Both the position numbers and the translations under genes were made by a program. This document shows positions 51,924 through 62,293 of a stretch of 64,000 nucleotides of DNA, in pieces. The notes under the pieces were generated by a model. It searched no databases, was not told the origin of the DNA, and saw nothing but the letters and a program-made list of their open reading frames with translations. Origin of the DNA: JAJPKK01 sp963747835 (GTDB lineage: Bacteria; Pseudomonadota; Alphaproteobacteria; Rhizobiales; Xanthobacteraceae). The DNA lies in the NCBI GenBank assembly GCA_963747835.1, contig CAVVGO010000005.1:868001-932000 (forward strand). Reading direction: 5' to 3'. Within the stretch, counting starts at the first letter, position 1. The number at the start of each line of letters is the position of its first letter.

Positions 51924-53135
51924 ATGCTCTATCAAGCCTACCAGGCTTATTCCGATTTAATGGTTCCGGTGCGGACATTGGCGACATTGGCCGCCAGCGC
52001 GTTAGGGCCCGAATTCAACGGCAGCGCCGGCACCGTCCGCAATCTGACGGCGGCCTATGAATTGATCGCCCGCGCCGGGCTCACCCATGACCGGCCGCCC
52101 TTCGAGATCGACACCGTGATGGTGGGAAACCGCGAGGTCGCGGTGGTCGAGGAAGCGCGCAAGGCGACGCCGTTCGGGACGCTTCTGCATTTCAAGAAGG
52201 ACATCGACGTGGCGCAGCCTTCGGTGCTGCTGGTGGCGCCGCTCTCGGGACATTTCGCCACGCTGCTGCGCGCCACCGTCAAGACGATGCTGGCCGATCA
52301 CGACGTCTACATCACCGATTGGCACAATATGCGCGACGTGGCCCTTTCCCACGGCGGCTTCGGTTTCGACGATTACATCCAGCACATCATCGATTTTCTC
52401 GAAGCGATCGGGCCGGGCGCCCACATCGTGGCGGTGTGCCAACCTTGCGTCGCCGCGCTCGTCGCCGCCGCCGTGATGGCGCAATCGCAGAATCCGGCGC
52501 AGCCCCGCAGCATGACCCTGATGGCCGGGCCTATCGATACCCGCGTCCACCCCACCAAGGTCAACGAACTCGCCAATTCCAAGCCGATGTCGTGGTTCGA
52601 GCGGAACCTGATCGCTTCAGTGCCGATGCGCTTTCCCGGTGCGTTCCGCCGGGTCTATCCGGGGTTTATTCAGCTTGCCGCCTTCATGAGCATGAACATC
52701 GAGCGGCACGTCAAAGCCCACAAGGAACTCTATGCGAATCTCGCCGCGGGCGATATCGAGAAGGCGGAGGCGACCAAGTCCTTCTACGACGAGTATTTCG
52801 CCGTGCTCGACCTCGCCGGGGAGTTCTACCTGGAGACCGTGCGGCTCGTCTTCCAGGAACACGCGCTGCCGCTCGGAAACCTGAAATGGCAGGGCGAACC
52901 GGTCGAGCCGCGCGCCATCCGCCGCACCATGCTGCTCACCGTCGAGGGCGAGCGCGACGACATCTGCGCCGTCGGCCAGACTGTCGCGGCGCACGATCTG
53001 TGCAGCGGGCTGCGGCCCTACCTCAAGCGCCACCACATGCAGGCGGGCGTCGGCCATTACGGTGTCTTCAGCGGGCGCCGCTGGACCGGCCAGATCTATC
53101 CGATCCTCAGGAACGTGATCCTTTCCAGCGAGTGA
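51924..53135 (+). CDS. phaZ: Intracellular polyhydroxyalkanoate (PHB) depolymerase
   Basis: A 403-residue cytoplasmic enzyme that mobilises native PHB granules. The family start MLYQAYQAYSDLMVPVRTLA fixes ATG 51924. Signatures are VLLVAPLSGHFATLLRATVK, YITDWHNMRDVALSHGGFGF, the nucleophile region HIVAVCQPCVAALVAAAVMA (Cys in place of Ser, as in characterised intracellular PhaZ proteins), MAGPIDTRVHPTKVNELA, EGERDDICAVGQT (Asp) and GVGHYGVFSGRRW (His). With acetoacetate decarboxylase at 32.9 kb it indicates PHB turnover in this organism. Confidence 0.95.
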   Translation: MLYQAYQAYSDLMVPVRTLATLAASALGPEFNGSAGTVRNLTAAYELIARAGLTHDRPPFEIDTVMVGNREVAVVEEARKATPFGTLLHFKKDIDVAQPSVLLVAPLSGHFATLLRATVKTMLADHDVYITDWHNMRDVALSHGGFGFDDYIQHIIDFLEAIGPGAHIVAVCQPCVAALVAAAVMAQSQNPAQPRSMTLMAGPIDTRVHPTKVNELANSKPMSWFERNLIASVPMRFPGAFRRVYPGFIQLAAFMSMNIERHVKAHKELYANLAAGDIEKAEATKSFYDEYFAVLDLAGEFYLETVRLVFQEHALPLGNLKWQGEPVEPRAIRRTMLLTVEGERDDICAVGQTVAAHDLCSGLRPYLKRHHMQAGVGHYGVFSGRRWTGQIYPILRNVILSSE

Positions 53136-53175
53136 ACGACCGCTGGCGTCACGCGGCTCTCCGGCGCATCTTGCG

Positions 53176-54250
53176 ATGCCGGCGATGGCGTGCCACCGGC
53201 GTCTGTTGGCGAACCTGGCCATGACGATCGGATCGATAGCGGCGCCGAGACCGGACATCGCCACGCTGCGGCGCGCCGCGCTGTTCCTGGTCAATGTCGG
53301 CTTTCCGATCGTCGCTGCCGCGGTGCTTGGCGAGTGGCGTATCGCACTCGTCGGCGGCGTTGCGGCGATCATGCTGTCCTTCGCCGATGACGACGGGCCG
53401 CTGCCGTCGCGCCTTGTGTTCCTGGTGGAGGTCGCGTTCGGCATGGCGGCGGGGGCCGCCGCCGGCCACTGGCTTGGCGGCTACGGGACGGGATTCTGGA
53501 TACTGTTCATCGCGGCGGCCTTCGCGGCAGGCCTCCTCCATCGGGCCGGGCGCGCCGCTCACATGGCGGCACGAGTTCGGCGCCATCGCGCTCGCGATCG
53601 TCGGCGGCCTGCCGGCCGTGAGCAACATGGAACTCGCGCTGTTGGCTGCGGTGTTCGTCGTCTGCGTGCTGTCGCGGATCGTCGATAACGTGCTGTTCGG
53701 CCGCTTGCCGCGCGCGCCCGCACCGCAGCCCGCACCGGTGACTCACGCCGCGTGGCTGCGCTTTGCCGTCGCCTATGCGGTGGCGGCGGCTGTGGCGATG
53801 TGGATCGGCATCACCTTCGATCCGACCCGCGCCATCTGGGTCGCGACCACGACCCTCGTGGTGATGCAGCCTGACGCCGGCGCCAATTACCGCCGGATCG
53901 TCGGGCGCATCGTCGGCACCGTCGCGGGCGTAATCGCGGCCTTCGTGCTCACCCAGGCGACCCATTCGACGGTGCTGCTGTGTGCCCTCATGCTGGCGAT
54001 CGCCGCGGCGCTGCCGCATCATCTGCGCAACCGCTATTGGCTGCACACCGCACTGATCGCCTTGCTGATCCTGCTTGCCTATGATCTCGCGACCGTCGCC
54101 GGGGCAGGCGCTGAAAACGTGTCGATGCTGCTCGTTGAAAGACTGGCCGACGTCTCGATGGGGTGCATTCTTGCGCTGATCGGCACCGCGGTCGCGTTTC
54201 CTCACCGCGTCGGCGCCCCGGACGACGTCAGCCCGGATCCGGTACCATGA
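53176..54250 (+). CDS. FUSC-family inner-membrane protein, one frameshift
   Basis: About 357 residues over two frames. The first frame reads RRAALFLVNVGFPIVAAAVL, ALVGGVAAIMLSFADDDGPL and HWLGGYGTGFWILFIAAAFA. After an indel near 53555 it continues LTWRHEFGAIALAIVGGLPA, ATTTLVVMQPDAGANYRRIV (the FUSC signature region) and GRIVGTVAGVIAAFVLTQAT. Ten or so membrane helices in two halves are typical of fusaric-acid-resistance-like/aromatic-acid exporter proteins, though this one lacks the large cytoplasmic domain. The stop overlaps the next start (ATGA), so it is coupled to the YoaK gene. Confidence 0.85.
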
Positions 54251-54990
54251 AATGGATCGCGTTCGTCGCTCCGATCGAACCGCCGCTTGCGGTACCGATC
54301 GTACTGGCCGTCGTGGCCGGCTATGTGGATGCCTGCACGTTCCTCGGCCTGTTCGGGTTTTTTGTCGCCCAGGTGACCGGCAGCTATGTGGATGCCGGCG
54401 CCAATCTGGTCGCCGGGACACCTGACGCAACGGTGCTTCTGGCGGTGCCGGTGTTTGTCGCCGGCGGCGTCGCGGCGACCCTTGTGGCGATCGTGGGCCA
54501 GGCGGTTGCCGGCTCCGCGCTGGCGTGGGCGCTCACGCTCGAAACGCTGCTGTTGATCGGCGGCATGGCGACATTTGCGGCCGGCGCCCCTTTCGCCGGC
54601 CCGCAAGCGACCCTTGCGGTGGCTGCATCCATGTTCGGCCTCGCCGCCATGGGGGTGCAGAGCGCGCTGGTTCGGCTGTTGATGAAGGGGGTCGCGTCGA
54701 CCAACGTCATGACCACCAACACCAGCCAGATCACGATCGATGCGACCCAACTGCTGTTGTCGCGGATGTGTCCGGGTGGCGATGTATCCGCCGAGGCAAT
54801 CCGACAGCACGAGATTTGCCGCCGGCGGTTTCGCAGCGGACTGCCACTGCCGTTCGGCTTTGTGGCCGGAACAACGGTCGGCGCGTTCGCGTTCGCGGCC
54901 GCCGGGTTCTGGGCACTGGCGGCGCCGGTGGGAGCGGTCGGAGGGCTCGCGGTTTGGGCCGCGCGCAACGCGAGCAAGACGGCGTCGTGA
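54247..54990 (+). CDS. YoaK/DUF1275 family membrane protein
   Basis: A 247-residue protein with six predicted membrane helices. DUF1275 features are VVAGYVDACTFLGLFGFFVA, QVTGSYVDAGANLVAG, MFGLAAMGVQSALVRLLMKG and the conserved TNVMTTNTSQITIDATQLLL. Family members are uncharacterised inner-membrane proteins. Its ATG overlaps the FUSC stop by four bases. Confidence 0.9.
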   Translation: MKWIAFVAPIEPPLAVPIVLAVVAGYVDACTFLGLFGFFVAQVTGSYVDAGANLVAGTPDATVLLAVPVFVAGGVAATLVAIVGQAVAGSALAWALTLETLLLIGGMATFAAGAPFAGPQATLAVAASMFGLAAMGVQSALVRLLMKGVASTNVMTTNTSQITIDATQLLLSRMCPGGDVSAEAIRQHEICRRRFRSGLPLPFGFVAGTTVGAFAFAAAGFWALAAPVGAVGGLAVWAARNASKTAS

Positions 54991-54994
54991 GTCG

Positions 54995-55594
54995 CTATCC
55001 GCGGCGGCGCGCCGGCCTCAATGCGAAGTCCAGGCCGCCGTGATGCTCGAACAGCGTCGGCGCGTCATTGGACGCCGCGCCTTCGATCGCAAGCAGGCGC
55101 CGCTTGGTGGCGGCGCCCCCAGCGGCGGAAAAGCCGCCGGTCTTGCCGCCGGCCGCGACCACGCGATGGCACGGCACGATGATGGCGAACGGATTCTTGC
55201 CAAGCGCCTGGCCGACGTCGCGCGCCACGCCGGGGTTGCCGAGCCGCCGGGCGATCTCGCCATAGGTGAGCGTCGCGCCGGGCGCGATGGTGCGGGCGAT
55301 TTCGTAGACCCGGCGGTGGAAATCCGGCACCGCCAGCATGTCGAGCGTGACGGCGGAAAGGTCGCGTGCTTCGCCACCGGTGAGCGCCACAATGGCCGCG
55401 ATCGCAGCCGCAACGTCGGGCGGGGGGGACGCTTCGCGCGCCTCCCGATGTCGTTTCAGCATGCGCGCCCGTGTTGCCGCGTCAGTCGCTTCGGGAAGTT
55501 GCATGGCGACGATGCCGCGCTCGCTCCACGCCATGGCGCAGCGGCCGATCGCGGTGTCGAACAGGGCGAAAGAAACCGTGGATCCCTCTGACAT
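54995..55594 (-). CDS. ogt: Methylated-DNA--protein-cysteine S-methyltransferase
   Basis: A 199-residue suicide DNA-repair protein removing alkyl groups from O6-guanine. The C-terminal domain is complete: VYEIARTIAPGATLTYGEIA, RRLGNPGVARDVGQALGKNP, acceptor FAIIVPCHRVVAAGGKTGGF (Cys of PCHRV). The N-terminal half lacks the Zn-binding residues of Ada, so this is the Ogt type. It is convergent with yoaK, only 4 bases between the stops. Confidence 0.95.
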   Translation of the reverse strand: MSEGSTVSFALFDTAIGRCAMAWSERGIVAMQLPEATDAATRARMLKRHREAREASPPPDVAAAIAAIVALTGGEARDLSAVTLDMLAVPDFHRRVYEIARTIAPGATLTYGEIARRLGNPGVARDVGQALGKNPFAIIVPCHRVVAAGGKTGGFSAAGGAATKRRLLAIEGAASNDAPTLFEHHGGLDFALRPARRRG

Positions 55595-55625
55595 GACTCA
55601 AATCCCGGTGCGAGAGCAGCCTGCC

Positions 55626-56663
55626 TCATCCAGGCTCGCGCGCCAACGCGGCGTGGAGGCGCAGCAACTGGTTGACGAGTTCGGGCTTGCGCGCGCGGGC
55701 GATGCCGCATTCGGTCGCGATACCGAAGGCCGCAACGAATTTACCGGCCGCGTCGATCCGCCGACGCGACCCCTCGACGCCATCGGCCGCATGGATCACG
55801 CCGAGATAGAGTTCAGTCTGCGGCGCGAGCTTCAGCCCGGCAAGTGGCCTGAAATAGTCCGGGTCCGAGCGCTCGCGCGGCACCGGCATATGGATATAGG
55901 CGATCGGGTGTTCCACATTGGCGGCAAGTGCATTCGCCACTTCCACCATCTTGCCGGTGTCGACCGGCTCGATCAAATGGCGGGCGCCGAAATCGCCGTA
56001 GCAGAGGTGAAAGCCGAGCTCGACGGCGGCCGGGACCGGCCCGGAGATGCGGACCAGGCGGGCGATGATGTCGGCCGGCGACGCCTTGACGAGCGGGAAC
56101 TGATCCTGCGGCTGGCCGTCCCAGATGATCATCTCGTGGCAGACGTCCCATTGCAGGCAGAGATCATGGTGCGGGATCGCGCGGCAAACCGCCTCGACCT
56201 CGCGGACCATCGCCGCTTCGTAGGCGGCATCGATCGCGACCACGTCCCGCGCGGTGCAAAAGGCATAGGTGACGCTCATCGGTGTCGGCAGGCAAACCTG
56301 GAAGCGAACCGACGACGCGATGTCGCCGCGCTCGCGCGCGGCGCAGAAATCGAGATACGAGGCGCGCGCCTCGCGGGCATAACCAAGCTCGCCAAAGCGG
56401 ATTTCGTCAGGCGTCGCGCCCTCGACGAGGCAGAGCAGCGGAAATCCGGAGGTTTTGCGCAACGCGCCGCCGGGATCCGGACGCAGGAACGGCATCGAGC
56501 GGAGCAGGGGATATTGGAAGCTCACCCACAGCCGGCGGCTACCGGGCTCGCCGTCCGGCAAGCGCTTGAGGCGCCGCCCGAGCAGGCGGCCGGCGGTGTG
56601 GAACACGTCCTCGACGGTATCGAGGCCGATACTGCCGACGAGGTGAACGCAGTCCGGGATCAT
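55626..56663 (-). CDS. MetE/UROD-like TIM-barrel protein of unknown function
   Basis: A 345-residue soluble protein starting at the ATG at 56663 (MIPDCVHLVGSIGLDTVEDV). It has RRLKRLPDGEPGSRRLWVSF, VCLPTPMSVTYAFCTARDV, LCLQWDVCHEMIIWDGQPQ, GFHLCYGDFGARHLIEPVD and LYLGVIHAADGVEGSRRRID. This pattern resembles the catalytic barrel of cobalamin-independent methionine synthase and uroporphyrinogen decarboxylase, including a possible zinc site (H..C…C). Members of this bacterial family have no known reaction. It lies between rne and ogt, in the second accessory block. Confidence 0.7.
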   Translation of the reverse strand: MIPDCVHLVGSIGLDTVEDVFHTAGRLLGRRLKRLPDGEPGSRRLWVSFQYPLLRSMPFLRPDPGGALRKTSGFPLLCLVEGATPDEIRFGELGYAREARASYLDFCAARERGDIASSVRFQVCLPTPMSVTYAFCTARDVVAIDAAYEAAMVREVEAVCRAIPHHDLCLQWDVCHEMIIWDGQPQDQFPLVKASPADIIARLVRISGPVPAAVELGFHLCYGDFGARHLIEPVDTGKMVEVANALAANVEHPIAYIHMPVPRERSDPDYFRPLAGLKLAPQTELYLGVIHAADGVEGSRRRIDAAGKFVAAFGIATECGIARARKPELVNQLLRLHAALAREPG

Positions 56664-56712
56664 GTGCGATATCGCGGACTGGCCTGCGCGGTGGGCGCAG
56701 GCCAGTCTCGCA

Positions 56713-59700
56713 TCATTCCTTGTCGCCGAAGATGCGCTTTGCCCACCAGCCGGCGCGACGCGGTGATGACGTGTCCCGTGCGGCCTCCGGCGCCGCATCC
56801 TCGGGTGGCGGTGCCACCGGCGGCGGAGCAATCGGCTCGGCCGCGGTCGGCAACGCCGGCGCGCCGCCCGTCATCGCGAAGGGGGCGGGCTCGCGTATCG
56901 TGGAGCGCCGCCGTGGCGGCTCGAGTTTGGCGGACGCGGGTTCGCTGACGGCCGGGACGGGCTGTGATGCCGGTTCATGGTGCCGGGCCTCCGCGGGCGT
57001 CCGCTCGGGCGTCCCGTGACGCAAGTCCTCGTGGCGCAGTTCCTCGTGGCGCAGTTCCTGGTGGGATGCGTGAGGCACGGCCTCGATCGGCGGCCCGCCG
57101 AAATCGGCGACCGCGTGAATGACCTCCTCGTCGATCGGCTCGACGCCGTACTCGGGCGACCGGACCGAAGCTTCGCCTTCCTCGCGGCGGTTACGCCGGC
57201 CGCCGCGCCGGCCGCGCCGTCGCCGCCGCCCGCCATCGCCATTACCGTTGCCAGGGCCCGCGGGCCGGTGGGTGCCGGCACCTTCAGCATCCTGCTCGCC
57301 CGGTTCGCCGTCGTCCTCCGCCTGCTCGCCCGCGTGCATGTCGGTGGTTGGCTCGTGCGGGGAATACGCCTCGCCATTGGCCTCTGGGTGTTCCGGGTCG
57401 GCTTCCCCGCCGTGCTCTTGATCGTGCCCGCGTTCCGGGGCGCCTGCTTCGACGCTTCCTGGGGCACCCTCATGACCGCCCTCATGGGCGAAGCCGCCCT
57501 CGCGGACGTCGCCACGCCGGCCGCGCCGTCGCCGCCTGCGCCGGCGTCGCACGCCGGCCTCGCCGCGCTCGGTGCCGTCGCCGTTCTCGGCGGCCTCGCT
57601 GGCGTCGCCGTTCTGGGCGTGCTCGCCCGGCTCCGCGGCTTCGGTATCGAAAATGTCGGCGTCCTCTTCGTCCTCCGCGTCATCCTCGATCGCCGCGTCG
57701 GCCTCCTCGGGTTCGGGCTCGGCAATCGGGATGCTGGCCGCTTGGGCAAGCAAAGCGCGGGCCTGCTCGGGGCTGTGCACCTGCTCGCCCTTCTCGATGA
57801 GGAACGGGAGTTGCCCGCTGATGGTCGGATCGGCCGTCACGGTCACGGAAATCTGAAAGCGGTGCTCGAGCTCGTGCAGATGCGAGCGCTTCTGGTTGAG
57901 AACGTAGAGCGCGATTTCCGAACGGGTGCGCAAGATGATGTTGTGGGTCGCGCCGCGCTGGAGCGTTTCCTCGATCATCCGCAGGCATTGCAGCGCGACC
58001 GACGAAACCGAGCGCACATGGCCGGTGCCGCCGCAATGGGGGCATTTATCGGTCGAGCTTTCCAGCACGCTGGTGCGGATGCGCTGGCGCGACATTTCCA
58101 GCAGGCCGAAATGGGAGATGCGGCCGACCTGGATGCGCGCGCGGTCGTTCTTGAGGCAATCCTTGAGCCGCCGCTCCACCGAGCGGTTGTTGCGCTTCTC
58201 GTCCATGTCGATGAAGTCGATGACGATAAGCCCGGCGAGGTCGCGCAGGCGAAGCTGGCGGGCGACCTCCTCGGCGGCTTCGAGATTGGTCTTGAGCGCG
58301 GTGTCCTCGATGTGGTGCTCGCGGGTTGCGCGTCCGGAGTTGACGTCGATCGCCACCAGGGCTTCGGCTTGGTTGAGCACGATGTAGCCGCCGGAGCGCA
58401 GCTGCACCACCGGCGAGAACATGGCGTCGAGCTGGCTCTCGATACCATAGCGGGTGAGCAGCGGCTGGCTTTCCTTGAAGAGCTTCACGTTTTTGGCGTG
58501 GCTCGGCATCAGCATGCGCATGAAGTCGCGGGCCTCGGTATAGGCCGTCTCGCCGGCGACGATCACCTCGTCGATGTCCTTGTTGTAGAGATCGCGGATC
58601 GAGCGTTTGACCAGCGAGCCTTCCTCGTAGACGAGGGTTGGCGCAGTCGATTTCAGGGTCAGGTCGCGCACCGTCTCCCACGCCCGCAGCAGGTATTCGA
58701 AATCGCGCTTGACCTCGGTCTTGGTGCGCGCGGCACCGGCGGTGCGCAGGATCACGCCCATGCCCTCCGGCACTTCCAGTTCCTCGGCGATTTCCTTGAG
58801 CCGTTTGCGATCCTGCACGTTGGTGATCTTGCGGCTGATGCCGCCGCCGCGCGCCGTATTGGGCATCAGCACCGAGTAGCGGCCGGCGAGCGATAGATAC
58901 GTGGTCAGCGCCGCGCCCTTGGTGCCGCGCTCCTCCTTGACCACCTGCACCAGCATGATCTGCCGGCGCTTGATCACTTCCTGGATCTTGTACTGGCGGC
59001 GGTAGCGCGGCGTGCGGTCGGGAACCTCTTCCATGGCATCGGCGCCGCCGACGGATTCGACGATGTCGTCCTCGTCGGTCGCTTCGCCATTGCCATTGTC
59101 GCTGCCGTCATCGTCGCGCGCCGAAGCGTCCGCGGTATCGCGTTCCGCGCCGGCGTTATCGTCGGGTTGGAGCGCCGCGTCCTCATGTGCCGAATCGTCG
59201 CGCGGCTCGTCGGAAAGCCGCGGCGCTTCGCCATGCTCCAGGCTGGCCGGCTCGTCATCGTCGCTGTCGGCGTCGGTCTCTTGCTCAGCCCCGGCTTCGG
59301 TCACCTGAGCGTGGCCGGCCGCCTCGGCGTGGTGCTCGTGGGGTGCTGCGGACTCGCCGGTGCCATAGCCGGACACGGGCAGATGCTGGTCGCCTTCCGG
59401 CGCGAATTCAGGTTGCCGGTCCGAAGGCTGGTCGTCGCCATGGCTCGTCGGTTGATCACCATGATGGTCGCCATCATGGTGATGGGTATCGTCGTGGCCA
59501 TGGTCGTGGGGATGGTCCTGGCCATGATCCTGACCATGATCTTGGGCTTCCGCGCCGACGGGATCGCTCGACACCGCCGGGGTCGTGGCGCCCGGCGGAG
59601 CGGTGACGCGGGCGTCGCCGCATGCCGGCCCGGCGGTCAGCTTCATCCTCGGCATCGCGGTGGGCGCGCTCTTCCTCCGCGATCAGCGCCTGCCGGTCGG

Positions 59701-59950
59701 CGACCGGAATCTGGTAGTAGTCGGGATGGATTTCGCTGAATGCCAGGAAGCCGTGGCGATTGCCGCCATAATCGACGAAGGCGGCCTGCAGCGACGGCTC
59801 GACCCGCGTCACCTTGGCGAGATAGATATTGCCTCTTAGCTGACGGCGGCTGGCCAACTCGAAATCGAACTCCTCAACGCGGTTGCCGCGAACCACGACG
59901 ACCCGGGTCTCTTCCGGATGGGTGGCGTCGATAAGCATCTTATTGGCCAT
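56713..59950 (-). CDS. rne: Ribonuclease E, with one frameshift in the S1 insertion
   Basis: Essential endoribonuclease and degradosome scaffold, about 1,080 residues. It starts at ATG 59950 (MANKMLIDATHPEETRVVVV). The first half of the S1 domain (LRGNIYLAKVTRVEPSLQAA) is followed by a long acidic insertion typical of alphaproteobacteria; the frame shifts inside it near 59,620. The rest is one frame: catalytic EALVAIDVNSGRATREHHIE and LIVIDFIDMDEKRNNRSVER (metal Asp residues), HFGLLEMSRQRIRTSVLE, and the zinc link DKCPHCGGTG. A long disordered tail has Arg-rich RNA-binding patches of nine or more Arg. The insertion contains an unusual His/Asp-rich run (DHGQDHPHDHGHDDTHHHDG). Confidence 0.95.
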
Positions 59951-60736
59951 GGATTTATCTCTCGATGGCGCGCCGGGTGGCGCTGCCCGGCGTCCGTGAG
60001 GACATCGGTCGTGGAGGCAGTCGGCCTGAAGACGTCGATCCGGGGAACGGCGGGCGTGGCCGCTGAACGCAGCGCGCCTTTTAGGGGGATGAATGGGGTA
60101 AGGGCCGCGACATGCCGTGCCCAATCGGACAAGATAGCTTGCGGCGCAGCATCGCGGCTGCGAAATGAGCTGTCCTTGCCAATATTCGCCGGCATGGCGT
60201 GTTTGACCCTCAAAAGCGAAAGCGGCAACGCGCGACGCGTCGCCTAGGGTATCCGCCGAGGGTTCGCGCGAACGGCCGTTACGGCCGAGATCGCGGTCCG
60301 GTCATCCTTCAAAGGGGCATCGGAGTGAGCCGTCCCATCGCCTGATCCGCTGCGGACGGCTTGATGGGGCGGGGTCGCCGGATGAGACAGTCGCCCATGC
60401 CCGAACGCGGCAGAACCAGAACCTTGAACCTTCAGCGATTCCTTTCTAAGCAGCATAATTAGGCATGGCAAGCCGCAACCTCCACGCTGACCGGCCCACT
60501 GCCCGACATATCACACGGTAAAACTGACCGTGAAATTGCGGTTCCGGGCCAAAACCCGCGCTTTTTCTGCGGGCCTTTCTTGAAGAACGGTTAACCAGCG
60601 GCCGCTAGGGGGTAGAGAGACTTCCGGGGCACGAAAGCGCTGGAGAATTGGGCGGTGATCCGCAACCTCGCACGCGCAGCGGCGAACCGATACCGGACCG
60701 GGGCCGGATGCCGGCGGCGGCCCGCCGCAGTGCGGC
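59951..60736. promoter_or_regulatory. Divergent region between rne and amiC
   Basis: About 790 bases with no gene. It must hold the leader and promoter of rne (leftward) and the promoter of amiC (rightward). Long rne leaders that mediate autoregulation are known in other bacteria; no matching structure could be confirmed by eye here. Confidence 0.45.
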
Positions 60737-62070
60737 ATGCTTCGGCGTGGCGCGCTCGCGATCATATGGGCGAGGGCCGTGGGTGGCGGTTCTGTAGCTT
60801 TTGCCGCGCCCACCGGACCGGCCATTGCCCAGATGGCCGCTATCCGACGGACCGGAGCCATACCGGCCGCAGGCGCCTCGACTCGCGACCGATGCGCGCA
60901 TCGCCGGTGACGACAAGCAGACCCGCCTGGTGGTTGATCTCTCCCGCAGGATCGACATGCGGGCGTTTACGCTCGCCGACCCCTACCGGGTCGTCATCGA
61001 TATCCCGCAAGTCAATTTTCAGCTTCCGCCCGGACCGGCGAGCGCGGCCGCGGCCTCATCAAGGCGTTCCGCTACGGTCTTGTGATGGCAGGGCGGCTCG
61101 CGCATCGTCGTCGACGTCACGGGCCCGGTGCGGGTCGCCAAGGCCTTCGTGCTCGATGCCGTCGAGGGCCAGCCGGCGCGCATGGTGGTCGATCTCGTGC
61201 CGGTCGACCGCGAGACGTTCCTGCGGCCGACGCGATCGACAATCGTCTTGCCGCGGCAGACCGAACCGCCGCCGCCCACCGCAGGAAGCCGCCGCCAGCC
61301 CGCCGACCCACGCCCGGTGGTGGTGATCGATCCCGGCCATGGCGGAATCGACACCGGGACCCATGCGCCGAGCGGCGAACTTGAAAAGAACCTGGTGCTC
61401 GAATTCGCCACCATGCTGCGCGACAAGCTGGAAAAGATCGGCAAATACCGCGTGGCGATGACGCGAACCGGACGATACTTTCGATCGAGCTCTGCCGAAC
61501 GGGTGCGATTCGCGCGGCTGCGTCAGGCCCAGCTCTTCATCTCGATCCATTGCGATGCTCTGGCGCGCGGCGAAGGCGAGGCCGAGGGCGCGAGCGTCTA
61601 CACGCTGTCCGACCAGGCCTCGGATGCGGAAGCGCAGCGGCTCGCCGATGCGGAAAACCGCGCCGATGTCATCGCCGGGTGTCGATCTTGCCGCCGAACC
61701 GAACGACATCGCCGACATTCTCATCGATCTTGCCCAGCGCGAGACCAAGACCTTCTCGTCCCATTTCGCCCGCGATGTGGTCAATGAACTGCGCACCACG
61801 GCGCGCATGCACAAGTATCCGCTCAAATCGGCAGGTTTCCGGGTGCTCAAGGCGCCGGATGTTCCCTCGGTGCTGATCGAACTTGGCTACGTGATCGACG
61901 CCGAGCGATCTCAAGTATTGGTGTCGGAAGCATGGCGGTCGCGGGCGAGCGACGCGATCGCGCGCGCGGTCCAAACTTATTTTTCAACGCGCTTCGCCGG
62001 CGGCGTCGCCGGCACGCCGAACGATGCCGGCAGCCCCGCAGCGCTGAGGCTACGCGGTCTGTCGCGGTTC
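60737..62070 (+). CDS. amiC: N-acetylmuramoyl-L-alanine amidase (AmiC type) with AMIN domain, at least four frameshifts, 3' end approximate
   Basis: Septal peptidoglycan amidase exported to the periplasm. The start ATG at 60737 opens a signal peptide (RRGALAIIWARAVGGGSVAF). The AMIN targeting domain begins after a shift near 60870: ATDARIAGDDKQTRLVVDLS and MRAFTLADPYRVVIDIPQVN. Shifts near 61040 and 61090 precede GSRIVVDVTGPVRVAKAFVL. The catalytic Amidase_3 domain has VVVIDPGHGGIDTGTHAP (zinc His), LEKNLVLEFATMLRDKLEKI (Glu) and LFISIHCDALARGEGEAEGA (His). After a shift near 61675 it ends with PDVPSVLIELGYVIDAERSQ. No clean stop follows in that frame, so a further indel is likely. Essential-type gene, so sequence errors are assumed. 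Confidence 0.88.
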
Positions 62071-62293
62071 GCGGGAGGGCGTCGGATTGCACTCGGATTC
62101 GCACCGTCTGGCCAAAGTTTGACCATAAAACCGGGCGACGTAATGCACGGTGTTTGGGGTAGGATCGAATCGGCCGGCGGCGGATGCTCCGTGTCTCGGT
62201 CGGCAACCGGTTCCGCAACGGCAGGCGTCGAGGATCGAAGAGGTTGCCGGCACGGCCGGCAGCGGCCGGGCGGGCCAGGGGAATTAGCGGGCG

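Noticed and set aside
56977..58896. 639-codon plus-strand open frame opposite rne
   Set aside because: Antisense shadow of the Arg/Glu-rich RNase E gene; low-complexity translation with no family.
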